Positions 1 through 15,100 of a stretch of 64,000 nucleotides of DNA are shown one piece after another. The position numbers and the translations under genes were made by a program. The first letter of the stretch is position 1, and the number at the start of each line of letters is the position of its first letter. The stretch covers positions 68,925 to 132,924 of the forward strand of contig CAMPET010000006.1 in the NCBI GenBank assembly GCA_946803715.1, given 5' to 3'. The notes under the pieces were generated by a model. That model was not told the origin of the DNA and searched no databases. It worked only from the letters and a program-made list of their open reading frames with translations. This DNA comes from Beroe ovata (Eukaryota; Ctenophora; Nuda; Beroida; Beroidae).

Positions 1-131
1 AACCCCATCATTCCTCACTACTAACCCCATCACTTCTCACTACTAACCCCATCATTCCTCACTACCAACCCCATCATTCCTCACTACCAACCCCATCATT
101 CCTCACTACTTACCCCGTCACTTCTCTCCAC
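1..131. repeat. 22-bp tandem repeat in intron
   Basis: About five and a half copies of a 22-bp unit beginning AACCCCATCATTCCTCAC run directly into the 3' splice site of the first visible exon. The last unit decays into a pyrimidine-rich tract ending CACACAG, so the repeat supplies part of the acceptor context. Small substitutions (CATTCCT versus CACTTCT) separate the copies. Confidence 0.85.
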
Positions 132-135
132 ACAG

Positions 136-3100
136 TGGCTACAAGACAGCCCGGACGACGAGCAGTTCTACACCTCAGGATGGAGGAAGAGGGACAAGTT
201 GAACAAACTACCGGACTCCTCACAGAGTAGGATCAGTGCGGGACGGTTCAACAAGCAGAGCAGTTGTAGTAGTAACCAGGAACCGCCAGAGTCCAAAGAG
301 ATGGCCAACGCAAGGGTGAGTTTGAGAAGAAAGGGGTTTCCTAGAGGTTTATCCTTCGTGGGAGAAAATAGCTTCTCGGGCAACAGTCATTCAATAATTG
401 TCCGCTGTACAAAATCTATTAGTATTATATCATTCAATCGCACATCATTTGATCACACATCAATCAATCGCACAGCATTTGATCACACATCACACATTCA
501 CTCTCATACTGAGCAGCGGACAAGCTTGTTTTGGATGAAAAAATGGAAGAGGAACAACAGTCCTGATAAGATGGAAAACAGGAGCAGGAAAACACGGAGT
601 CGCTTCATTGATCTTGGGGTTTCACTTGTTGTCACTTTCAAATCACCATTGTTATTGTCAATCAAACATGTCCGTTATTTGTTCTGATTCTCATTAGATT
701 GTGATGCAATAATTGGTCCTGCTCTAATTACCAATCACATGTTTTGCTTGATCAGTCATGACAATTTGACCGGAATCAGGAATCGTAAAATATCTAATTT
801 CATCATGCTAAACGGTCACCAACTCTGATATCCTCACTAGACAAACCCAACAGGTGATATCAGCTGCAGCGTGTTTTGAAGCTGGGAGAGAAGACCACGG
901 ACTTCCCCTAGCGTCTGCCAGACTCGAGACTTTCAAAGATCGGCTACAAACACTCCTAGACTCCTACGCTATTGCAATAGTACGTGATGTGGCAACTTTT
1001 GCCGTTGTCGATGCAAAAATAAGGCATCAATAAGGCAACAATAAGACAACAATCACATAGCGGTATCGAAAATGTCGGCGCATGTTTTTGATTTACTGTC
1101 AGAATCAATAAGCTCCAAGAAGAGTCATTCAATTATTTTGGTTACATTCTCATCAAATCTCTCTCCTCCTGTCAGGATGTCGATAATCTGAGTCCTGCCG
1201 ATGAGTTGGAGTTGTACTACCAAGCTCACCGGAGACTGAAGAACCTTCTCTCGAAACAGACACAGATGATGAAATTCCCCGTATCTGGCTCCCTATACGA
1301 GGTATATTGTGATATGTTAGTTATCTGATAGTAGTGTTGTAGTTTTAGCTGATTCTCTTACTTCAGTTAACCATCTTCTGACCTCGAAGTGGTAAATCGA
1401 CTCTTTGTCGCCTGTCCTATAGTCTTATAGTTCCTTCTGTTTCTGATATGATATATTGTTTCATGATAGTTATAGTGACACGTAGGTCGGTACATATGCT
1501 ACATAAAGAGGGTTCTTCAGAATACGTATTTTCGAGGTCTATTTGTCCTTGAGACATGTAAACATTGAGATAGACAGTCAATACCATCCACCTTCTTGTC
1601 TTTTCCCTTATCTACTGCACAAAGTTGTAAACATCGCGTGAACACAAGTTCACATGTTGTTTAGCACATGAATTTGCGCAAACTGTAGCTTTACTTCGTA
1701 ATAGTCTAGTTGCTCTGAACCAGCAAAGCAGTAAGATCAGCACAAGGGTTTGGAGATACAGATATATAGAGAGAGCTGGAAATGTGCAGATATGCAGTCT
1801 CTTTACTACTCTATACTACTCAGCTACGCGCTTGTGCATAGCCAATAACAACAAACATGATGATCAGACAATGACCGGCACTATTATAGAACATGAACTC
1901 TATCCGAAGTGGTATCAATGATGAGTCAGTCAGTCATTATATCTGACATTAGCTCCACGATTGTCATATTGTGCCTTGTTGTAGATCTTGTAGAAGTATC
2001 AGTGATACTTTGTTATAGGTTGAAAGTTCATTGTGTGCTATATCCAAGCCCTGGTTTTGGTAACAATATTGCAGATCTAGCAATTCCTGAATTCCGTATA
2101 CTACTGCAGACCTACTCGGGTATACTTATAGGGTATACCTACCTTTGTTTCTTCTAAATTGTGTAATATATGTAAATTTCGGGCGACTTATAGTACTATT
2201 TCCTTGTATGTGGAATCCAAATAGAGATCAATTATATTATAGATGAAGATAACAAGGACTCATGCTTTTGGTATGTAGGTATAATAGTCGTTTGTACATA
2301 TTATAACTATGGTACTTTTCGTATATTTCTGTTTTTCACTTTTCAGTATACCACTGATGATTATTTAGACCAAAATATGATAACGACATATCATTGAAAT
2401 ATTATGTACATACGAGCTCACTAAAATATAATACCTCTTTTCTCCTGCCAAACATTAGCCATCTAGTGGCTCTCTTATCCTGTCCAAGATACCACATTGA
2501 AAACACAGTGTGGTATAACGTTAGGTTCTTACAAGTGCCTGGCGATAGCGTAATTGTAGTACTCCAGATTCTACTATAATAGCTGTACACGTTGACAGGA
2601 CTGTTTTGAAAAGCGGGAAATGTATAGTGAGACCCTATTTCCACCCTCACTCCTCAACACCATTTTTTAGCCACGTGTATCTATGACACAGTTTGTTCCC
2701 CATCATCCAAAAAAACCCGTATTCATGAATCCCCCTAAATAACACCCCCTAAATAGCACCCCATGTCTAGAATATAGACATTGTTTAGCTGACCCCCACA
2801 CCCAAATTACACCCCTCCATCACCCCCTCTCTCTCCACACCCACAGGAAGATATGGACCCCACACTCGTGATAAACACTTTCCTCAAACCCTCGAGTTGG
2901 GAGTCACACAAGCAGATATACCCCGAGTTAGATAGCGTCCGACAGACTGCCATATCTCACATCAAGCAGCGTAACACTGTGGATGAACTGCTCAAGAGTG
3001 CTGCCGCCTTTATTGATAACGATAGCTTACAGGTCAGAGTTTATCACCTCTATATTGTCACCTCATTATTGTGGTTCTCTATGTCACCTCGTTATTGTGG

Positions 3101-6100
3101 TTCTCTATGTCACCTCGTTATTGTGGTTTAACTCAGTTCGCAAACACCGCTCGGTCCCTAACAGTTTCGCGGGCGTGGCCTTTTCTTTTATTGTATGTTT
3201 GTGGTCATTCCATGAATGATTGAATCACAAATGAATACTGTTCATAGTTGGGTTTTTTGTCTCAAATCAACCTGTACCCCAGGACGTGTCCAAATCGTTG
3301 AAGAACTACGTGTCCAATTTGCGTGAGATCCCGTCCAATTTACGTCCTCACTCAGTAGCATCACACCCAGCCGGCAAGGATACACAGGGGATCTGGAGAC
3401 GCATACATCTCGGTGAAAACCAAAAGTGAGTGGTAAAAAATGAGGAAAAAATGATAGATGTTTTGATCTTTTCAGGTACTCCAAAGTTTGGAGTACCTGA
3501 AAAGTTTGGAGTCCAATGCTTCAAAACGGCAGTTGTTTTGCTGTTTGTTTCGTAGCTTGTGATGATTTGAGCATACTTTTTGTGTATGTGTGTGCGGACA
3601 ATGTTCTTGTATTTACATAGCGATAGAAAATCGACTCGGCCGATTTAATATCGTGCATTGATAATACAGTGATATTCAACAAGCACATTAGATATGAGTA
3701 TATGATGATGTCTGATTGTAATACAACTAAATCAACCACACCCTTCATATCAGTGATGAACTTGACGACAAGGAATCAGTGAGTGATGTCAATGGAGAGG
3801 ATGATGGTGTTCTGGGGGCTTTATCTGGTCGTGGTCCCGAGGCCAACGGTGTTCATGGGGCCTTTTCCTTTGCGCCTGGTAACCTGGGATTCGGTCACAC
3901 CGGCAAAACTTCCAGTGGCAAAGATGCCCATATGGCATACCTCATGCTGAGGCATCTCAAATTACGACATATGAGAAGATCGGTGAGTTGCTACTTGCTC
4001 CCGATGTTTTGCAACTACTGGTAATAGAGAATTTGCACAATTCGTCACATTGTGGAAATATTCTTGTCATTTCGCGTAACGCGCATCATTTTGTGACTGG
4101 TGCGCGGAACAACTGTGCGCTTGTAGTGTGACATTTTCCTGTCGCGCGCGCACTTGGTCCGGTGCGAAGTTGTACAGTTTATAATTGCCCACAATCTCAT
4201 TAATGATCAATTATCTACTTTGACAGTAGTTCGTATAAGGGTTTTCATATCTTTGACCCGGTAAGTAAACCATTATACCCTCTTATTACCGAAATGGTCC
4301 TGATACTGCTGTAATGTCAGTGGAGTGTCTGATAAATCGAGCGCGTGTTTACTGTGTATTTACCATAGCACCCAAATGAACAGATGTATAGTCAGACAAT
4401 GACAAACATTATACCTTGCAGTGTCTGGGAATATTGAATTACTTCAAATCGATCGAGAGGACGATAAACCTTGATTTGGCTGGCAATTGGGACAAGAAGA
4501 AAGACGGTGAAATCGGGAGGAGTGATTCCTCGTTCCTGCACAACACCCGAATAGAGCATATGTATGTTCATTGTCCATTCCCGTGTTTCAGGAAAAATAC
4601 ACAGTTTTAATGAGAATCAAATCGTTGATTAGAATAGCATGCGACATATATAATGAAACACATCACAACCAAATAGTCAGAAGATGTCGGAATATTTCGA
4701 AAGTGGTGATGTGGAGAATCTAGACGATTTCTATTCTGAGGAGGAGGGTATTACCCATGCTCAGGACAGCAATGGATACTATGTCATCTACCAGTCTGCG
4801 CTAGAAGGACTCAAGTAGGTTCAGAATCGCGGTTCATGTACTTATTTTCTGATCATTCATCAAAGTCATTGATCAAAGTCATCGATCAAAATCGTTGATC
4901 ATGATAGAATTTCACATCAATTGTTCAAAATGAGAGATGTTTCGAGATGGACAGATGTTTTGTGATCATGAAGCCGAATAGTCAAACCTCATGTATCATA
5001 ACAGAGAGCTCGAAGAAGAGTTGTTATTGGTTGGAACACACTACATATCCAAAGATAGGGATCACAGACTTGTAGATGATGATGCTCAAAATCCTCTGCC
5101 AAGACGAAACTCAGCGTTTACAACATCGAAATTACTGGTGAGTTTCTCTCACCCTAACACAATAACACATAAGTTAAATCAGTTTTTCTTAACAATTATT
5201 TTGTGACTGGGGGAGTGGGCGGAGAGTAATAATGGCTCCTTTTTGGCGTGCTGAATGCTGGGGAAACCTCAGAGTATGCAAAAATTATACAGCTTGCTAT
5301 TATAATGCAACATATTTTGACCCACTTATAGAATACAAAGTAGATGCTACAGTACTGGTAGTCGTACCATATACGGTTCATGTCACAATAGATTCCATGA
5401 TGTTGGATGGCTCTGGTTTGGGAGCAGTTTCACCCCGCTGTCTCTCTGTAAGCTCCATCATAGAGACGACATTGCTCCGAGCTGGGATAATCATCTCCGT
5501 TGCCCGTCTAATTTTCCCGATGAGCGAAGCACTGATGTACTTCTCCAAAATACAGATGGGGTTCATGATGGAGTTGAGTGGGAGAACTATGATACTGAAG
5601 ATGGAGTACCAGTTGGACGCATCGAACACTCCGGTTAGATGTGAGCAGCATATCAGGAGGAAGGGAAGCCATGTCAGAATGTCAGTGAAGATGATGAGCG
5701 AGACTTTTCTCTGGATTTTCTTGTTCCGTTGGTTGACATGTTTGTTCCTCTTCCCGGCTAGGACAGAGCTCTGTCGAGCAGCCAGAAAAACCACAGCATA
5801 GCACAGTGTTATGACGATGATGCAGAGCAGATTAGTGGCCATCACGAAGATGGAGTAGTAGGTATGGGGATTGTATCCTCGGGAGAAATAGTTGAATAAG
5901 CAGAGGCCGTTACTCTCATAGAATCCAATGCTGGAACCCCGAGCTTTACCATGGGTGAACATCCCGTTGACCAGATCATCGAGAACTTTCCATCTGCATT
6001 CATTCACTTTGAATCTCCCATAGTACTGCTGAGCTATCGTGATATGTTGGTTTTTGTCAAGCTTCCCTACTAATAGTGGATTCTCATCATATGACTTTCT

Positions 6101-9100
6101 CAGTACAAAGACCTCGTCAATGGGCGGTATCATAGGGAACACTGCGATGAGAACAGCCACGTGGTAAATACCCAGGATGCATAGCACTCGAACCACGTCG
6201 GACTTGACGGATATGTCTTCTGCCGGTGGTACCATCTTGTTGGTTCCACACGCTCTAACTACGCTCAGAATGGTCATGGAATAGAGGGAGACGAGTGATC
6301 CGACTGTTGACAGCACTCCCAGGACCGTGCACATCCTGTTGGTTATCCACTGGATCTGTGTCTCACAGGTGCTCTGGTTGAGGTATCTGTCAGATACCAC
6401 CACTAGGACTAGGAACATACCTTGGAGTAGATCACCACTACAGATCACCAGGATCAGATTCTGGTTCAACTGACCCACCTTTGTTCTGATCTTCCGATAC
6501 TTGGACATCCCCTCGATGAAGACACAGATGTTGAGAACCAGAACGAGGCATCCTATTGTGCATGCAACCGCGAATATCACCGAGTGCTCAAAGATCTTGA
6601 CCTGATTGTCACACTCATCATTACACTCATCACTGAAGTCGAAACAGTCAAAGACTCCGTCGCACATCTTGGAAAAGGGCACATACTCTCCGGATTTCTT
6701 ACACTTGACACTATTCTCACAATCTTTCTCATCCGACTCATCACCACAGTCGTCCACCAAGTTGCACACCTGATGATACTCTATACACCGACCATTCTTA
6801 CAACCGTACATATCCTGCGCAAATCGGCCTTTAGATGACTGCCTCACTAATGTCAACTTTTTGCTATTCGTTATGGAAACCAGTATTGGTCTGGAGCTTA
6901 CTCGATTTATGCACGATGATAACTGAAGAGGTTCTATTACAGGGCATGCTATGTCCATGTCACATTGTCCACTACAGACAAGGTACACATAAAACTCGCC
7001 AAATACGTCCCGACAATCAACATGCCGTGCATAACTTTCACTCAATAGGGCATTTTTATCCCGAACGCCATATACACTATACCCAGCATGAACCCGTTTT
7101 CGCCGACATTGTCCCAAAACGTTTTGAAGATTATCCATGCCTGGAAGACAGTAGAATAGTCTTTCCTCATTACCAGAGAAGGTAATAACTTGAGAAGTTA
7201 TCGTATAGCCTCGTCTCGATGTCAAACAAGTTACTTTGTCACAGTTTGACAGATCTTTACAAAGGTCGTCCATTTTCAAAGCTCTGCCTGACGAACCAGG
7301 ACATTTGAACTGTTCCCCATCCTCACACCACATCTTTGTTTCGTATGAATACTCCCTCTTGTCCCCTTTACCACATACCGGGAACCACTTTGCTCTCGCC
7401 TCGTCAATACCATTCATACAATCCTCAATACCGTCCAGTATCCACGAGCTTGGTATGGGCAACTCCAGTCCTGTTACCGAAAACTTGCGCTCACAGGTGA
7501 TGTTTTCTTTCGTCATGGAGCTACAGAAATGCTTCCCTTCATCCCACCGACTCGGGCTATCGTGCACACCGTCACATAGCCTGTGTTTGTGCACGCGACA
7601 GTGCTTCGTTTCGAAACAAACACTGTCCAGGTGATCATCGCACAGCTTCATATCCATACAAACCACAAACTTGGACAGGGTCGTGGGGTATCCGTGTATG
7701 TTGCACGTCAGGGGACTCAATTCCCGGTTTGATTCGGTACAGTTCATCTGGTCTTCGTAATTATCACACATTCTACTTATCACGATGATTGAACACTTGT
7801 TCGTGGGGTGAAGCCCCCGAAAACCCCTCTTCGTACGTCGGGAGACGCAGGTATTCGTCTTATCACATGTCCTCTCGTCTTCTCCGTTCAAACATTCCTT
7901 TCTACCGTTGCACACGTCTTGAGGGGCTACCCAGAAAGAATTCGTCTTCGGTCTGCAGCTTTGAAAACGATATGCTTTGTTATTCAAAGTACAGTGAATA
8001 CCCTTTGTAACGTTGTAGCAGTTAGCTTCGTCGTAACAATTGTAACAATGGCAAACGGCATCACAAACGAAGACTGAGTTGATCATATTTGGACCTCGGC
8101 CAGTTGCACAGTTATCACAGTCGAATAACGAGCTGGTACCACAGCCATATTCATCAACAGAGATATCATCGATGGTATTCATACATTGCTGCCTACCATC
8201 ACATCTAGCAGAATCATCAATTCCAAGGATATTGGCTATGTATGGATCCGACCATTTGTTGCCCCTGAAGTAGCAGATCAGATCACCACAGACCCCAATA
8301 TGAGAGTTAGGAACGGCGCTATGCAGTTTTGCACTGCCGATGCATCCTATGTGTCCACACGACTGATAGAATGAAGTATCATCCCAACAGATGTCAGAGA
8401 ACGACTGGGTTCCACAGACTACGAGTCTCTCCTTGTAGAAATGTTCAGAAAACGGACACTTATAGAACACCTTGCCATTGATCATGCACCTCTCCTTGAC
8501 ATAGCCGTTCAGGTTAACAAATTGACACTCTATCTCGACGGAATCGCCATGTAGATCTGCCTCGGTAGCCATGAACATGTGTCTTGTGATGAAGTCGGAA
8601 TTGTAATGGGCTTCGCGTGTCCAGTGTTCCAGCCCTATTACCATGGACGGAAAGGCTAACATCAAAAGCATCATCTTCTTGTAGGGTCACTCTGGTCCAA
8701 AACTTTGGCTTCGGGAATCTCGACTCCTCAATATTACTGAACAGTTCTGATGGATCAAAACATTAGATGACGGAAAAAGTCTGTTCGGCAACGAAACTGC
8801 TCGAAGTGTTGCAGCACCTTCGATTTATATCCAGCCAGCCTTTTTTTATCTTTTTGTATCTTCTCCTCGACCGAAGAAAAACTTTTCACGAGGAAAGATC
8901 GAATAAGCTAGCTTGCCATTGTCTCTGGAATCGCAAATCTAGAGTTTTTGCATGATGGGTGCTCGTATGCTATGTAATGAACAAAGTGAGAATACAAAGA
9001 CGGAGGGCAGAGCCAAGAAAAGGGAGATTTTATCTCGCATCACTACTAGATATATTACGAACCGAGGGAGAGAACCGAATTTTCAGTGTTCTAAAGCACC

Positions 9101-12100
9101 CCTGACTTGAAAGAAAGTGAAATATCTTTCGGTAAGGCGGAATTGCAGTTGTTGCTCTAACATGTCGCGACAAAGCAACTCCACATTTTGGGCATGTTGT
9201 GAATGATTTTTTGTAGTAAAACTACAGTCGGGTCAGTGTGAGCACACGTATGCAATTCAATGGATATCCAACAAGTAATAATTTAAAGAAGCATTCTTGA
9301 TTCCAACGACATGGGTCTATTTCCCTTTTGACTCAGGAGGTGCACATTTTATACGCATCAATGGCCGACTAAACAATAACTACAATAACTAAACAATATA
9401 TGGGGGACGGGGGAACTTGGTCGCCGTATTAGATATTGGAATTCTCCCGGGTTGCAAGTGATAAGAATATTTAACTCGAATGATTGTTTTTCAGAAGCAG
9501 CCATCGCTTGTTGTAGACTTGGTGGGTTATTCGCATGTACAAATCGACAGAACGGCAGTTTTACTCGATATTTGGAGCCAAGAGATTGCCTTCCAGAAGA
9601 ACAAGAAGAAGGTGAGAAATAAGTGTTTTCTTTCACAAATTCAGATAGCTTCTGATTTCTAGTGTCCCCAAAATCCAAATGTCGAATCAGATTGACCAAA
9701 GATAAAAGATTCGACTCAAATCTTTGATCAATTTTGTATTCACTGTACAATACCATTGTTTCAGTTGATTGATGTTTATATGGAAATCTACAACCACGTC
9801 TGGTCACTTGAGGAGAAGAAGAAAATAGCCCAGGTTATTGAACTTGACAATTGAGAGTTTCATCAACATTCTTTGAAAGAAGCGCGTGGCGCAGCGCGCG
9901 CACTTTTGTGAACAATGAAATCAGAATTTTCATGTGAAATTCAGTAACGCGCGTGCGCTATGGTCGACAAAACAGCCCTGTTCCGTGTGACGGGCACATT
10001 TTGCGATAGGTATAATGCGCAACAAGTACCGAACCAGTACCACTACCAGTTCCCTCTCCATCAGGTCATGGTATCACTGATGTACCGGCGACCACGATAC
10101 GACGTGGATGCTCCTTACTTCGTCAGAACATACATCAATGAGTGCCAGATCCTGGCCCAACTGACATCACTGACAAGAGAAATGGCTAACACTACGGTAT
10201 TGGGGAATGCATGGTTTTGCGATGATTTTCTATCATTTTCATTTCTACCTGATTCATTCAGATTCTGATTTCATCTCAATTCAACCTCTTCAGATGGATA
10301 GAGAGAGGACATTTGAGGAGAATGTATCACATACAGAACTCAATGGATGTGAGTGCATTGGTGCAGATGTATATTGTACCAACCTGATGCTGTAAAATAC
10401 CTATTCCCTAATCCATCTCTGAAATGAAATCATTAAATAACTACTCGGAATTTTCAGTAACTGGTGGTCTTCCGTTTCCACTCATAAAGAAGCAACCGAT
10501 CTCGGTAACACAGGATCTCAACAGTCTACAGACGTCCTACTTCCTAGAGTTTAGAAACTCCCTCTCCAAGATAGCAGATCTTCCGGCTGCGATCGATCAT
10601 GCGCTACAGGTGCACAATGTTTAGGGTTACATCGTCTTCTGATACATGAATCTGTTCACAAAAAACAGTCTCTGGTTGACGTTTTGTTCCTGAAATTACG
10701 ACTCAGTTGATGTTTCTATTCTCATTCAGATCGTTTACTCACACACCTATTTCACAGGAGTTGGTATTCTCGATGCAGCCACCAAACACAGGGCACCTGT
10801 TATCCCTGCACCGACAACTGCTGGAAGCATGTAAAGTGGAGTGGGTAAAACTGGACACGTGGGGTAGTAGTTACTCTCCCAATGTGCACCTCCAGGTTTG
10901 ACTTACAAATTGAGCAATCTCCAATGGACATGTTCAAACTTCCTGACGTTTATGTGTCTATGTCTGGCGTATAACATGACTGTGGTCTCCTTCGATGTCG
11001 AAAATCGAATGCCTTTCGATGTATGACACGAATTTCTAAACTTGTCAATTGTCATAGACCATGCGTTATAGTTCTAACACAGTTCGACATTATCCACAAT
11101 GACCATATTATACCCTCTAATCAGAGGGGGGCTTATAACGAGTATACTGCCGTGTGTGTAATAATGCCCATCCTGTCACGTGCGTGTGTGGAGAGGAGGG
11201 GTGAATAACCTCGTGCGATCAAATCATGTGTCGGATTTGACGTTTAATAACGCCTTTATTGCCCAAATATCCTCCCACACACATACACACACACTNGACA
11301 CATCATTACGTAGTGTAGGTACCGGTGTTCACTCGCCTGGACAATACTTTGGTCATGAGTAGAGTCTCCGATCATCTCAATCATGATGGGGGAACCAACA
11401 TGTTACATGAGGGATGATTACGTCACAACACATACATATCATGACGATACGTGATACAGCAATAATATAACCACCTCAGAAAGCTTTTTCATATCCCTCA
11501 ACACAGATAATGGAACACAATATTGAATCACATGTCATCATTCATCCCCATCATGCGCATTGAAATGTCCCATGACGCCACCCCCTTCACACATATTTCC
11601 CGTTTATCATTATTCCCTCTCTCAGATATTGACGGGTCACGTGACACACAGTCCGGCNGACACATCATTACGTAGTGTAGGTACCGGTGTTCACTCGCCT
11701 GGACAATACTTTGGTCATGAGTATAGAGTCTCCGATCATCTCAATCATGATGGGGGAACCAACATGAGGGATGAATACGTTACAACATATACATATCATG
11801 ACGATACGTAGCATGACGATACGCGATACAGCAATAATATAACCACCTCGAAAGCTTTTTCATATCCCTCAATACAACACAGATGATGGAACACAATATT
11901 GCATCACATGTCATCGTCGATCCCATCATGCTCATTGAAATGTCCCATGTCACCACCCCCTTCACACATATTTTTTCCCGTTTATCATTATTCCCTCTGT
12001 CAGATATTGACGGGTCACGTGACACACAGTCCGGCCCATGTGCACGTGATCGCATCTCAACACGAGAAGAACATGGTGGCACAGCTGAGTACACAGTCGA

Positions 12101-15100
12101 GACATCCGTCCCGGGCAGCTATACAAACCCAGCGGGTTAACTCCTGGGGAAATGTCATGGAGGTACGAGTTGATGGTCAGGAGGGGTTATAGATATGGGG
12201 GTTACAGATATGGGGGTTATAGAGTGGTCTCGCAGGGGTTTTCAGGGGGGAATACTGTATGGAATTAATGTGTGGAGTACTTATGTAGAGAGATTGTTCT
12301 ATCGAAAGTGGGGAAGTATAAAATGGTTGCAGTTATTGCAGGAGTGATTTTCAAGGCACCAAACTTATAGGTCATGGCTGTAATCAATATCACTGTATCT
12401 ATTTTTCTGTGACGTGAATGCCACATGGGGATTGGAGTGGCGAGAAAACTACTATATTTTAATAGAGTACTAGATAGATTATGCCACTCTGTCACTTTCT
12501 TATCTGGAATTAGGTGTGGTAAGTGGTAACTCTGCAAAGCTGTCCGATAACCAACTATAGCTGTAACGAAACCTCTCCACTCAGATGCTGTTGATTAAGG
12601 AACGGCTGCAACACGCCGTCATAGAAACTGACCTCCTACTCAAGCTTTACAAGTCACAAGCCAAGGATCTGGGATTTGAGCAGCACCACGCCCATATCCG
12701 ACCCCTCGCGTTCGAAAGTGGCACCTCTGCCGAAACCAAGACATCGTTCAGTGGAGATGACGATGTGGCATTGGACAGGTGGGTGGCAGGAGTGTGACAT
12801 GTGGCACAAACATAATGGCACTGAATTTCCATAATCTTCTCGGAAATAAGAGCAGAAAGCACCTGGTATGAGCAACTGATTGAGATGAATTGTCCAGCAG
12901 CACTTTGCTAGGGTATCCAGTCCGGAACAAAAAGTTATGTGACAACTTCGCTGACCAAATAACCTCTGACTGACCAATGACCTCTGACCTGTGATCTAAA
13001 CGAAGCATTGTTGAAAATATATTAATGTTGTACTACCAATTGTCAGGGAACGATTACTCGCTTGTACCGATAGGTAAATAGCATCGACATACAAACCGTG
13101 ACTGTGTGTTTGTGTTAACAGAGTGTACCAATAATCCGGTGTTTCTTGGGTGATTTCGTGACGTCAATAGCTTGAACTGTGAAGTGACGTGTATTCAGTG
13201 TAAAGTGATTTATATCATACACAGAATATGTGACATCAAACCATTACATGAGATATTCTTCATATTCACAAATTGGCAGTCCCCAAGAAGCTCGACACAC
13301 TTGGGGGAATCCCAGTATCGAAGTGTGCCAGACATTTTGGAGAGTGACAATAGTTGATGCTTTTCATGATTAAATTTCCCTTTTTCAAAGTTTCCGAAAT
13401 CATACAATAGTATTCATTGATCTGCTATCCATGCAACCAACTCCCCATCATGAAATCTGCTCATCAAGTCACGTTACCATGGCAACATGACAACTGATGA
13501 CAGTTGTTGTCAGGTATATCCCAAGTACGAGTATCCTGACAATACAGGAGTTGGATGAGAAGGATCTGGGGACCATCTCCTTCCACACCAAGGATAGCAT
13601 CATCCGGGTAATGCTCATCTTCCCTCCTGTTCTGACACCACCCAATTGACGTCTTGACACCACTCACGCTTGACACCACTAGACACTATTGATTATTGTC
13701 ACTTGACACCACTATTATTGACATCACTCCAACTGACACCTCTGTCCTGTACAGATGCTGATAATCCACGGACTGACGAATGTAAGACTAGCACTCAAGA
13801 CACAACTAGTGCAGCGGAACAACCTTCTCATTGCTGTGGGACACAATAACCTCTGTTCACCACCCATCGTGTGAGTTACCACTTTGCGTTGCACCAACTT
13901 TAAGAGGGGACCAGTTGGAGTATTTCGTCACACGTGAGAATGATCGGTCGTTATGGTTCTGGGTGCAATATTGAGATGCGGTCTGTTTGATCTGTCCTGG
14001 TTTCAGGAATAAGAGTAGCCATGTTGGACAAGGGAGACCCTCGTCCAACCCCAAATCCACAGTCAAAACGAGCGACTTCTTCCTATCACTACAGTTGGTC
14101 CAGGTTAGTAGTCAACAGGTTATACGTCGCAGTGGCGAATGTTCCTTGACAGCATCTTTAGGAACACGCGTAAGTAACGCGTTACTAACGCGTCGCGTTG
14201 CCCTGACAACAGGGTAACATAAACACGCCCCTCCTCTCCGCAGAACCCAATCCGTGATAACATGGTGAAGGACTTCGTGCGCGGCTCAGTGAAGATAGGA
14301 CGGGAACGGGACAAGGTTGTAGCTCTGAAACAGGAGAGTGTATCGAACTATTGCCGAGACTTGCACCAGCATATGTCAGTGTACTCGCTGAGAGTCCAGA
14401 TCAACCGATATGTCAAGAGTTTGAGATGTGCACTCGACAAGTTTCCTGTTATCAGGTTTATAGTCAAGTTACCAGGTTATAGTCAAGTTCATTGACTCAA
14501 TTCCATCATGACTAAAGTGAATTGTGTCCGTTAAACCATGATCAATCACACTTGTCACACATCAGTAAAGATACATGTATTCTTATCACACGTAGTACTA
14601 CAAACCCGTGTGTGATATGATGTGATATCTCATCTATTCATCTCCCTCACACCAAGAATCTCATCACAATCCTGAGTGTGGCTAACAGTTTCTGCTGGGA
14701 ACATCGATTATCTGGACACCGCCCAACTATGAAATCTCGCCTCAAGAGTGTGTGTGTCTGTGTGTTTGTNGTGTCTTTGTGTGTGTGTTTGTGTGTCTGT
14801 GTCTGTGTCTGTGTCTGTGTATGGGTGTGTCTGTGTCTGTGTCTGTGTATGTGTGTCTTTGTCTGTCGGTGTGTCTGTGTCTGTGTAGTGTGTGTGTCTC
14901 TGCGTCTACTGTGTGTGGCCGTGTGGCCTGTGGGCGTGTGTGTGTGTGTGAGTATCTGCAAATGCTGAGATAGATACAATTTTCATTACCACTTTAGTTC
15001 CCAACAACCCACCAGTAAATTATGAGATTGTTAAAGTACACTTGATTCGATTTGGTTAGCGGATCGAGATCGAATTGCAGTACCTACTGATGAAAGCCGG

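Noticed and set aside
5232-8374. Several + strand open frames opposite the GPCR (for example 189, 132 and 116 codons)
   Set aside because: They are antisense shadows of the 1,098-residue receptor ORF and show no domain or splice support.
9960-10064. Extending the exon 10065-10196 upstream to the ATG at 9960
   Set aside because: An in-frame TAA at 9945 and a strong pyrimidine-rich acceptor (TTCCCTCTCCATCAG) at 10064 in the right phase make the shorter exon the better model.
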